Shown here: positions 9,612-17,324 of the stretch, piece by piece
Position numbering within the stretch: position 1 is the stretch's first letter
Layout of the letters: the number at the start of each line of letters is the position of its first letter
NCBI GenBank assembly: GCA_964427855.1
Contig: CAYRVH010000022.1
Coordinates: 1-52,018 of the forward strand
DNA from: JAUPKT01 sp964427855
GTDB taxonomy: Bacteria; Desulfobacterota; Desulfomonilia; Desulfomonilales; Desulfomonilaceae
Length of the DNA stretch: 52,018 nt
Direction of reading: 5' to 3'
Notes under the pieces: generated by a model
Database searches by the model: none
Seen by the model: the letters and a program-made list of their open reading frames with translations, nothing else
What the model was told of the DNA's origin: nothing
Position numbers and translations under genes: made by a program

Positions 9612-10901
9612 TTACGACTTAAAAGGAGGCTTGCAGGCATCCCCCTCGAACGGCGGCCTGTTAAAACACTCCTTGGCGGGGATAACGATCTGCTTACCCA
9701 TGATCTTGAAAGGATAATCAGGACTCGCCACGGTCAACCCCCAAGGCACGTCATACATCGCCTGATGATCTTCCTTTCGGAATACGCGTTTGCCGGCCGG
9801 GGAATCCAGTTCCATACCCTCCAAAGCCTGAATCACTTGCGCAGTATCTTTCGAGCCGCTGGCTTCGATTGCCTTTTTGAAGGCGTACATGGTGGAGTAA
9901 GCGGCCTCGGACACATAGGCTGGATAGTGATTCCATCGTTTCTTGAAGTTTGCCACCCATTCCTTGTTCTTGGCGTCAGCGGGATAGAGGAAGAAGTAGC
10001 GGCCTGAAATCCAAAGATTGTCAGGCATCTCGGGGCCGAGGCCTTCGAGCACGTCCATGGCAGCCCCAACCGGCAGCAACACGTGCTTGATATTATCGAA
10101 CAATCCCGCTTGCTTGGCCTGTTTGATCATGGTGATGAGCTCCCCTGCCCATACGACCGAATAAAGGCCTTCCGGCTTGGCATCCATGATGGTGTTGATG
10201 TGGGGCCTGAAATCGGTCGTTCCAAAGGGGGCCCATGATTCGGCCACGAATTTCACCCCTGGTTTGAGCTTCGAAAGCGTATCCTGAAACATTTTCCACG
10301 TGGTAAAACCGTATTCGTACTTGGGGTTGATCGTGGCCCAGGTCGTGGCTGGAAGGTCTTTAGCCACGAACGCAGCGGCGTTGCCGTCCTGGTACGTCGG
10401 CGTGACCATACGAAAGACCTGCTTGATGCCCTTCTTGAATACCTCGTCTTCGGTGAGTTTTTCCGTCGCGGCGTGCGTGACCATGAGCACTCGGTCCAGT
10501 TGCGCGACCACGGGCGCCACCGCCAAGGCTTGACCAGAGGAATCGATCCCTGCCAGGAGGTCTGCTCCCCAGCTATCTACAAAGTAACGGATGTTTTGAA
10601 TCGCGGCTGGCGCCGCAAGAGTAGAGTCGCGGATTTCCATCTCAAGTTTGTTGCCGGCGATGCCTCCTGCTGCGTTGATTTCCTCCAAGGCCATGAGAGC
10701 ACCCATTTTGTGGAATTCGCCGTACCCGGCCAAGGTGCCTGAGAGCACCGCCTGGTACCCCACTTTGATGGGTCCTTTGATTTTCGGAGACGCTGCCCAT
10801 AGACCAACGGGCTTCATGACTCCCGGTCCAAGTGCGGCGGCCGCTGCAGTCACCAGCCCCATCTTGAAAAAATCTCTTCGTTTGATTCCACCCTTGTCCA
10901 T
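9612..10901 (-). CDS. livK: ABC transporter substrate-binding protein, LivK type, Tat-exported
   Basis: This is a type I periplasmic ligand-binding protein of 429 residues that delivers substrate to the LivHMGF importer. The N terminus has a twin-arginine signal (KRRDFFKMG) followed by an Ala-rich hydrophobic stretch. The mature domain starts around IKGPIKVGYQAVLSGTLAGY. ATG 10901 is chosen over the far upstream start at 11072 because GAGGAGG lies just upstream and the signal peptide then sits at the N terminus. Tat export of a LivK is less common than Sec export. The neighbouring CoA ligase and dehydratase suggest a carboxylic acid ligand rather than an amino acid (inference). Confidence 0.92.
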   Translation of the reverse strand: MDKGGIKRRDFFKMGLVTAAAAALGPGVMKPVGLWAASPKIKGPIKVGYQAVLSGTLAGYGEFHKMGALMALEEINAAGGIAGNKLEMEIRDSTLAAPAAIQNIRYFVDSWGADLLAGIDSSGQALAVAPVVAQLDRVLMVTHAATEKLTEDEVFKKGIKQVFRMVTPTYQDGNAAAFVAKDLPATTWATINPKYEYGFTTWKMFQDTLSKLKPGVKFVAESWAPFGTTDFRPHINTIMDAKPEGLYSVVWAGELITMIKQAKQAGLFDNIKHVLLPVGAAMDVLEGLGPEMPDNLWISGRYFFLYPADAKNKEWVANFKKRWNHYPAYVSEAAYSTMYAFKKAIEASGSKDTAQVIQALEGMELDSPAGKRVFRKEDHQAMYDVPWGLTVASPDYPFKIMGKQIVIPAKECFNRPPFEGDACKPPFKS

Positions 10902-11056
10902 CTCGGTCCTCCTCTCATTGGGATGCGACTTTTTTTCGTCTACGGCGCTTTCGTGAAAGAGAACGCCCCCTTTCCGACCACTCTTGACCTTCGCCATTCT
11001 CATTGAGGAACCCTGACCGCCTTGGAGAGGAGCTGGTTCCTCAAGAAGATACGTCA

Positions 11057-11821
11057 CTACCAGATTGTCCACCCGCCATCCACGAAGATGGTCTGACCTG
11101 TTACGAAGTCAGACGCCTTTGACGCGAGAAAGATTACCACGCCAGCGAGTTCATCAGGCTGTCCCCATCTGCCCATCGGCGTGCGTTCGATGATGAAGTT
11201 GTAGCGCTCCGGATCATTTCTCAGCGGCGCGACAAGAGGCGTTTCAAAGTACGTGGGACCTATTGCGTTGACCTGGATGTTTTGCTTCGCCCATTCCAAT
11301 GCCATTACCTTGGTCATCTGAATGATGCCGCCTTTACTGGAGGCATACGCGACCTGAGAAGGGAGGGCAACTGCGCCAAGAATGGACGCCATGTTAATGA
11401 TTTTGCCTCTGCGCTTGGCCAGCATATGGGGCGCAACCGCCTGGGTCATCAGGAGATACCCCTTTAGATTGGTATCTATGACAAAGTCCCACTCCTCTGG
11501 CGTGATTTCCAAGACTGGCTTGCGGACATTGACCCCGGCATTGTTGACCAATATATCGACGCTGCCCAGCGATTTAATAGTGTCCGCAACCGCAGCGTCG
11601 ATCTCTTCCTTTTTGAGTATATCCATTATCCAATACTGCGCGCGTCCACCAAACCCTCCAATGGTGTTTTTTACCTCGGTCAATCCGGGTACGTCTCTCC
11701 CATAGAGGGCAAGGGTCGCGCCGGCCTTTGCCAGGGCTATGGCCATGGCGCGCCCCAGTCCTTTTGACGCGCCGGTGACCAGAGCCACCCGCCCTGACAA
11801 ATCAAATAGTTCAGCGATCAT
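11057..11821 (-). CDS. Short-chain dehydrogenase/reductase
   Basis: This 254-residue classical SDR has the cofactor motif TGASKGLG, the structural NNAG, and the active-site Ser (NMAS), Tyr and Lys (YASSK). It resembles gluconate 5-dehydrogenase and 3-oxoacyl-ACP reductase-like enzymes and would oxidise or reduce a hydroxyl/keto pair with NAD(P)H. GGAGG lies 7 nt before the ATG. It sits between the acyl-CoA ligase and livK in the same operon, so it probably acts on the imported hydroxy-acid or its CoA ester. The exact substrate is not visible. Confidence 0.9.
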   Translation of the reverse strand: MIAELFDLSGRVALVTGASKGLGRAMAIALAKAGATLALYGRDVPGLTEVKNTIGGFGGRAQYWIMDILKKEEIDAAVADTIKSLGSVDILVNNAGVNVRKPVLEITPEEWDFVIDTNLKGYLLMTQAVAPHMLAKRRGKIINMASILGAVALPSQVAYASSKGGIIQMTKVMALEWAKQNIQVNAIGPTYFETPLVAPLRNDPERYNFIIERTPMGRWGQPDELAGVVIFLASKASDFVTGQTIFVDGGWTIW

Positions 11822-11880
11822 GCAACGCCTCCGTTATTACCTGCAAACGCGCTGAAAATCATCCTCTTTTGGGAAATGCT

Positions 11881-13554
11881 TCATTTGTCCCGTAGAGCTC
11901 TCCTAAGGAACTTCCCTGTCAAGGTCTTCGGTATTTCAGGGACAAACTCTACCTGTCGAGGATATTTGTATGCGGCCATACGGGCCTTGCAAAAAGATAT
12001 AATCTGTTCTGGAGCGATGCGCCCTTCAAAGCCTGGCTTGAGGGAAACGAACGCCTTGACTGTCTCTCCTCGGTATTCGTCGGGCACACCGACGACCGCC
12101 GCCTCTTTCACGGCCGGATGCTGGTATATGACGTCTTCCACGTCTCTGGGCCAGACCTTGAATCCGGAGACATTGATCAAGTCCTTCTTACGATCCACCA
12201 CATAAAACCAGCCGTTTTCATCCATTTTGCCCACATCTCCGGTGTACAGCCAGCCGTCTATAATGGTCTGTCGAGTGTCCTCGGGTCTCTGCCAATACCC
12301 TGGCACAACCATAGGCCCGCGGTTCACGATCTCGCCCACCTCGCCGGGTTTGAGTTCCCGCACGGGGTCGTCCAAGTCGCAAATCTTGGAGATGGAATTG
12401 GGCACGGGAACCCCTACGGACAAGGCGCCGCTTTCCTGATCCACAGGCGCTTTCTTTCCCAGAGGCACAATGTGAGACGGCGATGTGGTCTCTGTCATTC
12501 CATAGACATTATGGAGGTACGAGCCGGTCAGCTCCATAAACTGATCGACAAGCGCAGCAGAGACGGGCGCTCCGCCGCTGTAAGGCTTCACAAAACTGGA
12601 CAAGTCTCTTGTGCGGATGTCAGGGGAGTTCATCCACGCGATATACACGGTGATCGCTGCGACGGTCATGGTCACTCGCCAGCGCTCTATGAGACGCAGC
12701 GTTTCACGCGGGTCAAATCGGTAGGCCAGCACCAGGGGGATGCCTGCCAGCGCTGCAACGCCTGCATGGGCAACTTCGCCAGTCACGTGAAAGAGAGGGG
12801 CCACTCCCAGCACCACATCGTTGTCGTCTATGCGCATCATGGTCTGATACACACGAGAGCTGAACGCAATGTTGCCGTGTGTGTTCATGGCGCCCTTTGG
12901 CCATCCAGTCGTACCAGAGGTATAAGTGAAATAGGCTACGGATTCCGGCGAGCATTGGGCGGGATCGACTCGTTTGTGTTTGTATTCATCCAGAATATTC
13001 CTCAGATCTAGACACCCAGGAATGTTTGTTCTTTGGCAGTGAGCGAGGACGTCAGGAACAGGATCACCGGCGTCCAGGAAATCCAACGCAGATGTCGTTA
13101 CAATTGCCCGGATGTCCGTCTCTTTGAGGAAGGAGAGGTCCAAGTTCTTTGCAATCTCATCCAGAGTGACAAATAGTTTTGCCCCTGAATCAGACGCAAA
13201 GTACGTCAGCTCCTTTTCTTTGTACATGGGGTTCACAGGTACGACGATCACGTTACGTTTCCACGCCGCATATACTGTGATAAGGAATTGGGGAACATTC
13301 TGAAGGTCCAGAAGGACGCGATCGCCGGGCTGGAGTCCCATGTGCGCAAAAGCTGCAGCAAGGCTGTCAGACCAGTGGTCTAACGCCTGATAGGTAATAG
13401 GGGTATCAAAGTAATAAATCGCTGTCTCAGTCGGTTTTGATGCAGCCGTACTGAGAAAATCTCCTATCGCCGTGGCGGAACCCGTCTCGAGATCACCGGG
13501 CGCCCAATGGGGATACGATCTCAACCATGGACGGCTTTCATAGTGCGACTCCAT
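11881..13554 (-). CDS. AMP-forming acyl-CoA synthetase
   Basis: This 557-residue adenylate-forming enzyme activates a carboxylic acid to its CoA ester. Motifs are the P-loop YTSGTTGWPKGA near residue 215, YGMTETTSP near 350, the adenylate-binding GWLYTGDVG near 435, and the C-terminal catalytic Lys in KTLTGKFLRR. ATG 13554 is preferred because GGAGGGTG lies upstream; an ATG at 13569 overlaps the stop of the dehydratase gene. Directly downstream of an AbfD-type dehydratase, it may be a 4-hydroxybutyrate (or related hydroxy-acid)-CoA ligase. That assignment is inference from context. Confidence 0.9.
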   Translation of the reverse strand: MESHYESRPWLRSYPHWAPGDLETGSATAIGDFLSTAASKPTETAIYYFDTPITYQALDHWSDSLAAAFAHMGLQPGDRVLLDLQNVPQFLITVYAAWKRNVIVVPVNPMYKEKELTYFASDSGAKLFVTLDEIAKNLDLSFLKETDIRAIVTTSALDFLDAGDPVPDVLAHCQRTNIPGCLDLRNILDEYKHKRVDPAQCSPESVAYFTYTSGTTGWPKGAMNTHGNIAFSSRVYQTMMRIDDNDVVLGVAPLFHVTGEVAHAGVAALAGIPLVLAYRFDPRETLRLIERWRVTMTVAAITVYIAWMNSPDIRTRDLSSFVKPYSGGAPVSAALVDQFMELTGSYLHNVYGMTETTSPSHIVPLGKKAPVDQESGALSVGVPVPNSISKICDLDDPVRELKPGEVGEIVNRGPMVVPGYWQRPEDTRQTIIDGWLYTGDVGKMDENGWFYVVDRKKDLINVSGFKVWPRDVEDVIYQHPAVKEAAVVGVPDEYRGETVKAFVSLKPGFEGRIAPEQIISFCKARMAAYKYPRQVEFVPEIPKTLTGKFLRRALRDK

Positions 13555-13568
13555 CCATTCACCCTCCA

Positions 13569-15023
13569 TCAACTCGGCAAATCGTCCACCACGCCGGCAA
13601 GTTTTTTGGCCATCTTCTTCTTCATATCCAACTTTCCGAGGCGACCATACATGACCTTCTGCGTTTGAGGCGATCCCGCGCCGTGCATGGATTCCACCAA
13701 GGCCGTTCCGCCAGTCATGTTTTCAATCAAGCGCAAAATCCGCAATCGGTTTTCGGTGGACACGCCCGGCACACCGGCGAGATATTTTTCAATGTATTTT
13801 CCAATTTGTTCGTTTCGAAGATCTGCCTCGAAAGGCATCGTCGCCAAGATGCCGCCTGCGACATCGTGGGCAAGACGGCCTATTTCGTACACGTGGCGGG
13901 TGACGTTTTGTTTCGTGCAATTGGCCAAAAGCGGATCTGGATAGTAGGCTCCGCTCGGGGTCTTCCGTCCCATGGCGGAGCACGATATGGAGCCGGCGTA
14001 TATTGTCTCCGTGAGATGCATCATCTCCGCCAACTTGTCTTTGACATGGGAAGCCCCTGCCGAGCCTTGCATCTCTGCAGCGAGGGCTGCGGCCCCAATG
14101 ACCACGTCGGACACTCCCCCTTTGCAGCCGCCGTAGTTTTGCCTGTGCAGCGTGGCAAAACGCTCCACCAGAATTCCAGAAAAATCGTATTCGCCGCACA
14201 TGAACACCCTGTCCCACGGTACGAACACGTTGTCAAAGATGATGAGCGTCTCTCCGCCTACAAGCCCGTAGTCCGGGTTCCCCGCATCGATACGCCCGCC
14301 GAACTTGCGCTCATCGTTTGTTTGTCTTCCAAATATTTGGATGACGCCGGCCGCGTTCAAGGGCAGGGCGCAGCACAGCGCGTAATCTCTATCCGCCTCC
14401 CTCATGGCCTGCGTGGGCATGATGAGAATTTCATGGCTGTTGGCTGCGCCTGTCTGGTGAGCCTTGCTCCCTCTTATCACGACGCCATCCTGTCGTTTTT
14501 CCACCACATGGGTGAACAAGTCGGGGTCTGCCTGCTGACTGGGCGGTTTGGAGCGATCCCCCTTGGTGTCCGTCATGCCGCCGACCACCATTTTATTCGT
14601 ATCCTGAATCATCGTTAAATATTCGATAAATCGCTGGTGGTAGTTGGTGCCGTATCTCTCATCTATGTCATAGGTCGTCATATACGTGGCATTGAGAGCG
14701 TCCCACCCCACGCACCGCTGGAAGCAACTTCCCGTCTCATGGGCTATAGCCCGCAGCAGCTGCACTTTCTTGATAAGATCTTCGACGGATTGATGAATGT
14801 GGGTGAATCGGCTGATGCGCTTGCCTGTGAGATGACTCACGGCCGTCGCCAAGTCCTCGAATTCGGGCGCAAGGGCCATCTCATACGTCTTCGCCGCCGC
14901 GTTTATGTGCGGGATGAAGGCAGGATGCGTCGTAATATCCTGTACTCGCTCGCCGTTATAATACACGACATGCCCCTGTTCTTTCAGGCTCCGGATGTAA
15001 TCTTCTTTCGTCCTAATCTTCAT
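13569..15023 (-). CDS. abfD: 4-Hydroxybutyryl-CoA dehydratase / vinylacetyl-CoA isomerase family
   Basis: This 484-residue protein belongs to the HpaB/AbfD flavoprotein family. AbfD enzymes use FAD and a [4Fe-4S] cluster to dehydrate 4-hydroxybutyryl-CoA to crotonyl-CoA by a ketyl radical mechanism. The cluster ligands of the clostridial enzyme (Cys99, Cys103, His292, Cys299) align here as Cys100 and Cys104 (SCFQRC) and His293 and Cys300 (LHRQNYGGC), all offset by one. This favours a dehydratase over a 4-hydroxyphenylacetate hydroxylase, which lacks these ligands. ATG 15023 has AAAGG upstream and gives the expected length. The CoA ligase follows within 15 bp. A paralogue acting on a related 4-hydroxyacyl-CoA cannot be excluded. 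Confidence 0.93.
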   Translation of the reverse strand: MKIRTKEDYIRSLKEQGHVVYYNGERVQDITTHPAFIPHINAAAKTYEMALAPEFEDLATAVSHLTGKRISRFTHIHQSVEDLIKKVQLLRAIAHETGSCFQRCVGWDALNATYMTTYDIDERYGTNYHQRFIEYLTMIQDTNKMVVGGMTDTKGDRSKPPSQQADPDLFTHVVEKRQDGVVIRGSKAHQTGAANSHEILIMPTQAMREADRDYALCCALPLNAAGVIQIFGRQTNDERKFGGRIDAGNPDYGLVGGETLIIFDNVFVPWDRVFMCGEYDFSGILVERFATLHRQNYGGCKGGVSDVVIGAAALAAEMQGSAGASHVKDKLAEMMHLTETIYAGSISCSAMGRKTPSGAYYPDPLLANCTKQNVTRHVYEIGRLAHDVAGGILATMPFEADLRNEQIGKYIEKYLAGVPGVSTENRLRILRLIENMTGGTALVESMHGAGSPQTQKVMYGRLGKLDMKKKMAKKLAGVVDDLPS

Positions 15024-15303
15024 GCGTTTGTCCTTTCCGAAGAATGCGTTCCACCACAATCTCGGGAGATAATTCGTTGTGTGTGATCACCACAGAGGAG
15101 GCAATATCTTGCATTTCATCCACCGGGCATGCTTTGGGGCACCCGCAAACCACCAGCGTCACATCGCCGCGATCCTGATAAAGGCCGATCCAGCTCACTC
15201 GTTTCCCGGCGGTATCCTTTATCCGTTCCACGTATTCGACGCGATCGAACGTCGGATCGCAACCTCCACAGAACTTGACTGCGGCCCTCATGATTTTCGA
15301 CAT
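15013..15303 (-). CDS. Small CGGC-motif protein upstream of abfD
   Basis: This 96-residue protein starts with KFCGGCDPTFDR and has a second cysteine pair in VVCGCPKACP, with two further blocks of alternating hydrophobic strands. It overlaps the start of abfD by 11 bp, so the two are probably translationally coupled. Small proteins with a similar CGGC-N/D-P motif occur next to radical or CoA enzymes in anaerobes; this is recollection, not a search. The cysteines could bind metal or a cluster. The function is unknown. Confidence 0.8.
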   Translation of the reverse strand: MSKIMRAAVKFCGGCDPTFDRVEYVERIKDTAGKRVSWIGLYQDRGDVTLVVCGCPKACPVDEMQDIASSVVITHNELSPEIVVERILRKGQTHED

Positions 15304-15343
15304 TTCACCGTGACAGACTAGCTCATCGACCGAGGCGACGCCG

Positions 15344-15886
15344 TCACCAACTAGGGGGATGGTTCACCCATACAACCTGAGTTTCTTCGTTGCTATTGTT
15401 GCGGAAGCGGTGACTGCGCGTTGAATGAAAATAAAAGCAGTCTCCTTCCCTCAACAGATATTTCGCGCCATCTACGGTGAGTTCCAATGAGCCTTTGAGC
15501 ACGAGGCCAAACTCCTCGCCCGGATGCGAGTAGTCTCCTTCTGAACCGCCCTTTGGCGCGATGGTCGCAAGACGGGCGTCCATCTTCTTATCCGGGGACT
15601 GCAGCACGAGGATTTCGATGAGAAGTTTTGACCCGGGGAATGCCACCTTTGCCCTTCTCTCTTTACGGACGATGATATCGCCATCGGCTGGTTCGCCGAA
15701 CAGGTCAACGATGGTCTTGCCAAGGGCGTCCACGATTTTTTTGAGACGCGAAACGGAAGGGTCGAGCCGTTGATTTTCCACCATGGAGAGATAGGAAGGC
15801 GCGCAACCAACTCTCTCAGCCAACTGCTTCAGAGACAGTCCTTGCTGTTTTCGCAAAGTCCTGAGCTTTGATCCAAGCGATTCCAT
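15344..15886 (-). CDS. XRE-family regulator with C-terminal cupin domain
   Basis: This 180-residue protein has a Cro/C1-type helix-turn-helix at residues 6-60 (LSLKQLAERVGCAPSYLSMV) and a cupin_2 sensor domain at about 105-178, with the metal-site pattern SHPGEEFGLVLKG and a final HSTRSH. It is the first gene of the minus-strand operon, about 40 bp before the CGGC protein, so it likely controls the operon in response to a small ligand. The Shine-Dalgarno sequence is weak (AAGAAG). The ligand is unknown. Confidence 0.92.
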   Translation of the reverse strand: MESLGSKLRTLRKQQGLSLKQLAERVGCAPSYLSMVENQRLDPSVSRLKKIVDALGKTIVDLFGEPADGDIIVRKERRAKVAFPGSKLLIEILVLQSPDKKMDARLATIAPKGGSEGDYSHPGEEFGLVLKGSLELTVDGAKYLLREGDCFYFHSTRSHRFRNNSNEETQVVWVNHPPSW

Positions 15887-16168
15887 GGCGGTCTTCTTGG
15901 CATTCAGTATTTAGGAAAAGATACCCTACGCACTTGAAAAAAGTCAACGTGAATTCCACAATGCATTCGCTCTGGCGCTCCATGACCACGATCTTCCTGT
16001 CGCCGGCCGTACTCGTCGCAAAAGCCATTTGGCCACAGGCCGCGCGATGATCGTGACGCCTCTACTCTTGGGGCTGGCGCGTAGTTGCGTGATTCAGGAT
16101 TCTGAAAGTCAGGCACATATGTCTCCTGCCTCCTGAACCAGCGTGCGCCTTCAACGCCGCGCAAGGCA

Positions 16169-16954
16169 TCAAACGATCGCAACGCCTATGGCTGTCCTGC
16201 ACAGGCAGTCTTCATAGTCTATTTTTTCGAGGCTTCCAAAGAAGATTTCTTTGACGCGTTCGACGTTGTTCTTCATCGTCTCGGCGATCATGTCCCAGGT
16301 GACTGGTGTTTCTGAGTGATGCCAGCAATCGTAATCGGTGCTCATGGCTGCCACCGCGTAACAAATCCCCGCCTCCCTCGCTAACACAACCTCTGGGACA
16401 ACGGACATGTTGATGACGTCGCCGCCCAGGAGCCGGAACATGCGGCTTTCCGCGCGGGTGGAGAACCTAGGACCTTCGATGGTAATTAATGTTCCTTGCG
16501 GGTGATGGACGATGCCTTTCTCCCGAGCGGTTTCAATGAGGATGTCTCGAAGGCGAGCGCAGAAGGGATCTGCCATGGCAATGTGCACTACTTGATCACC
16601 TTCATGGAACGTGCTTTTTCTGTGTTTGGTAAAATCAATGAATTGATCTGGAAATACTAGGTGCCCAGGTTCGATTTCCTCTCTGAGGGAACCGCATGCT
16701 GTCGTGGCGATGATATGAGTGACCCCTTCTTCCTTCAGCGCCCAGATATTGGCCCTGTAGTTAACGGCAGAAGGCCTTAGTCTGTGCCCTATACCATGTC
16801 TAAGCAGAAGAACGACATCGACTCCCCTCGCCTTGCCCAAAATGAGATCAGCGGAGAGCGGTCCGAACGGCGTCCCTTTTTTCACGATCTTGACGTCCGT
16901 CAAAAAATCAGGATCATCAAACCCAGAACCACCTATCATCCCAATTTTGATCAC
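16169..16954 (-). CDS. mtnP: S-methyl-5'-thioadenosine phosphorylase
   Basis: This 261-residue purine nucleoside phosphorylase of the MTAP/PNP family cleaves 5'-methylthioadenosine with phosphate for methionine and adenine salvage. Visible motifs are the N-terminal GMIGGSGF, the phosphate-site RHG followed by HRLRPSAVNYRAN, the purine-site ACGSLREEI, GPRFSTRAESRMF, and NMSVVPEVVLAREAGICYA with STDYDCW. The GTG start at 16954 has GAGG about 8 nt upstream. It is separated from the XRE gene by 282 bp and is likely an independent unit. A methylthioinosine-specific variant cannot be ruled out. Confidence 0.92.
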   Translation of the reverse strand: MIKIGMIGGSGFDDPDFLTDVKIVKKGTPFGPLSADLILGKARGVDVVLLLRHGIGHRLRPSAVNYRANIWALKEEGVTHIIATTACGSLREEIEPGHLVFPDQFIDFTKHRKSTFHEGDQVVHIAMADPFCARLRDILIETAREKGIVHHPQGTLITIEGPRFSTRAESRMFRLLGGDVINMSVVPEVVLAREAGICYAVAAMSTDYDCWHHSETPVTWDMIAETMKNNVERVKEIFFGSLEKIDYEDCLCRTAIGVAIV

Positions 16955-17282
16955 TGCAGCGTCCTCGAGGATCCGACTGTAGGTGCACCCGCTGTTGCGA
17001 TTGTAGGTTCAACAGACGCGATGTGTCAAGGATTCTCCTGGTGTGTGCATTTTCATCCCTCATGGTTTTCGCAGGTCGTCCGTTGAATGATGGCGCGCTT
17101 CAACGCGCCACATAGCACCCGGATTCACCCATTTTGCGTACACCGACGCATTTCGCAGTTATTTTGGCTATGAACTGGTCGAGATGGCGAAATCCAGCTT
17201 GACATTTCGCAGTGTTATCAAATAGATTTCATGTTAACAGGGAGTATGGTTTTTCTCGCACTGATTTGGTGGGAGGCTTGTT
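16955..17282. other. Intergenic region between divergent genes
   Basis: This region separates mtnP (minus) from the repeat-protein gene (plus). Apart from the candidate promoter at 17199-17227 I see no gene, repeat or RNA in it. Confidence 0.5.
17199..17227 (+). promoter_or_regulatory. Candidate sigma-70 promoter for the repeat-protein gene
   Basis: A perfect TTGACA at 17199-17204 is followed after 17 bases by ATAGAT at 17222-17227, a moderate -10 match. It lies roughly 55-100 bp upstream of the possible start codons of the secreted repeat protein. Confidence 0.45.
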
Positions 17283-17324
17283 CTGCCCATTCATGACTGG
17301 AGTCGTTTAGTTGTAATCGCTGTC

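Noticed and set aside
12118..13011. 297-residue plus-strand open frame
   Set aside because: It is antisense to the acyl-CoA ligase, whose motifs are intact. It is rich in His, Arg and Cys as expected of a shadow frame.
13527..14618. 363-residue plus-strand open frame
   Set aside because: It is antisense to the AbfD gene, which keeps all four cluster ligands. The plus frame shows no family motif.
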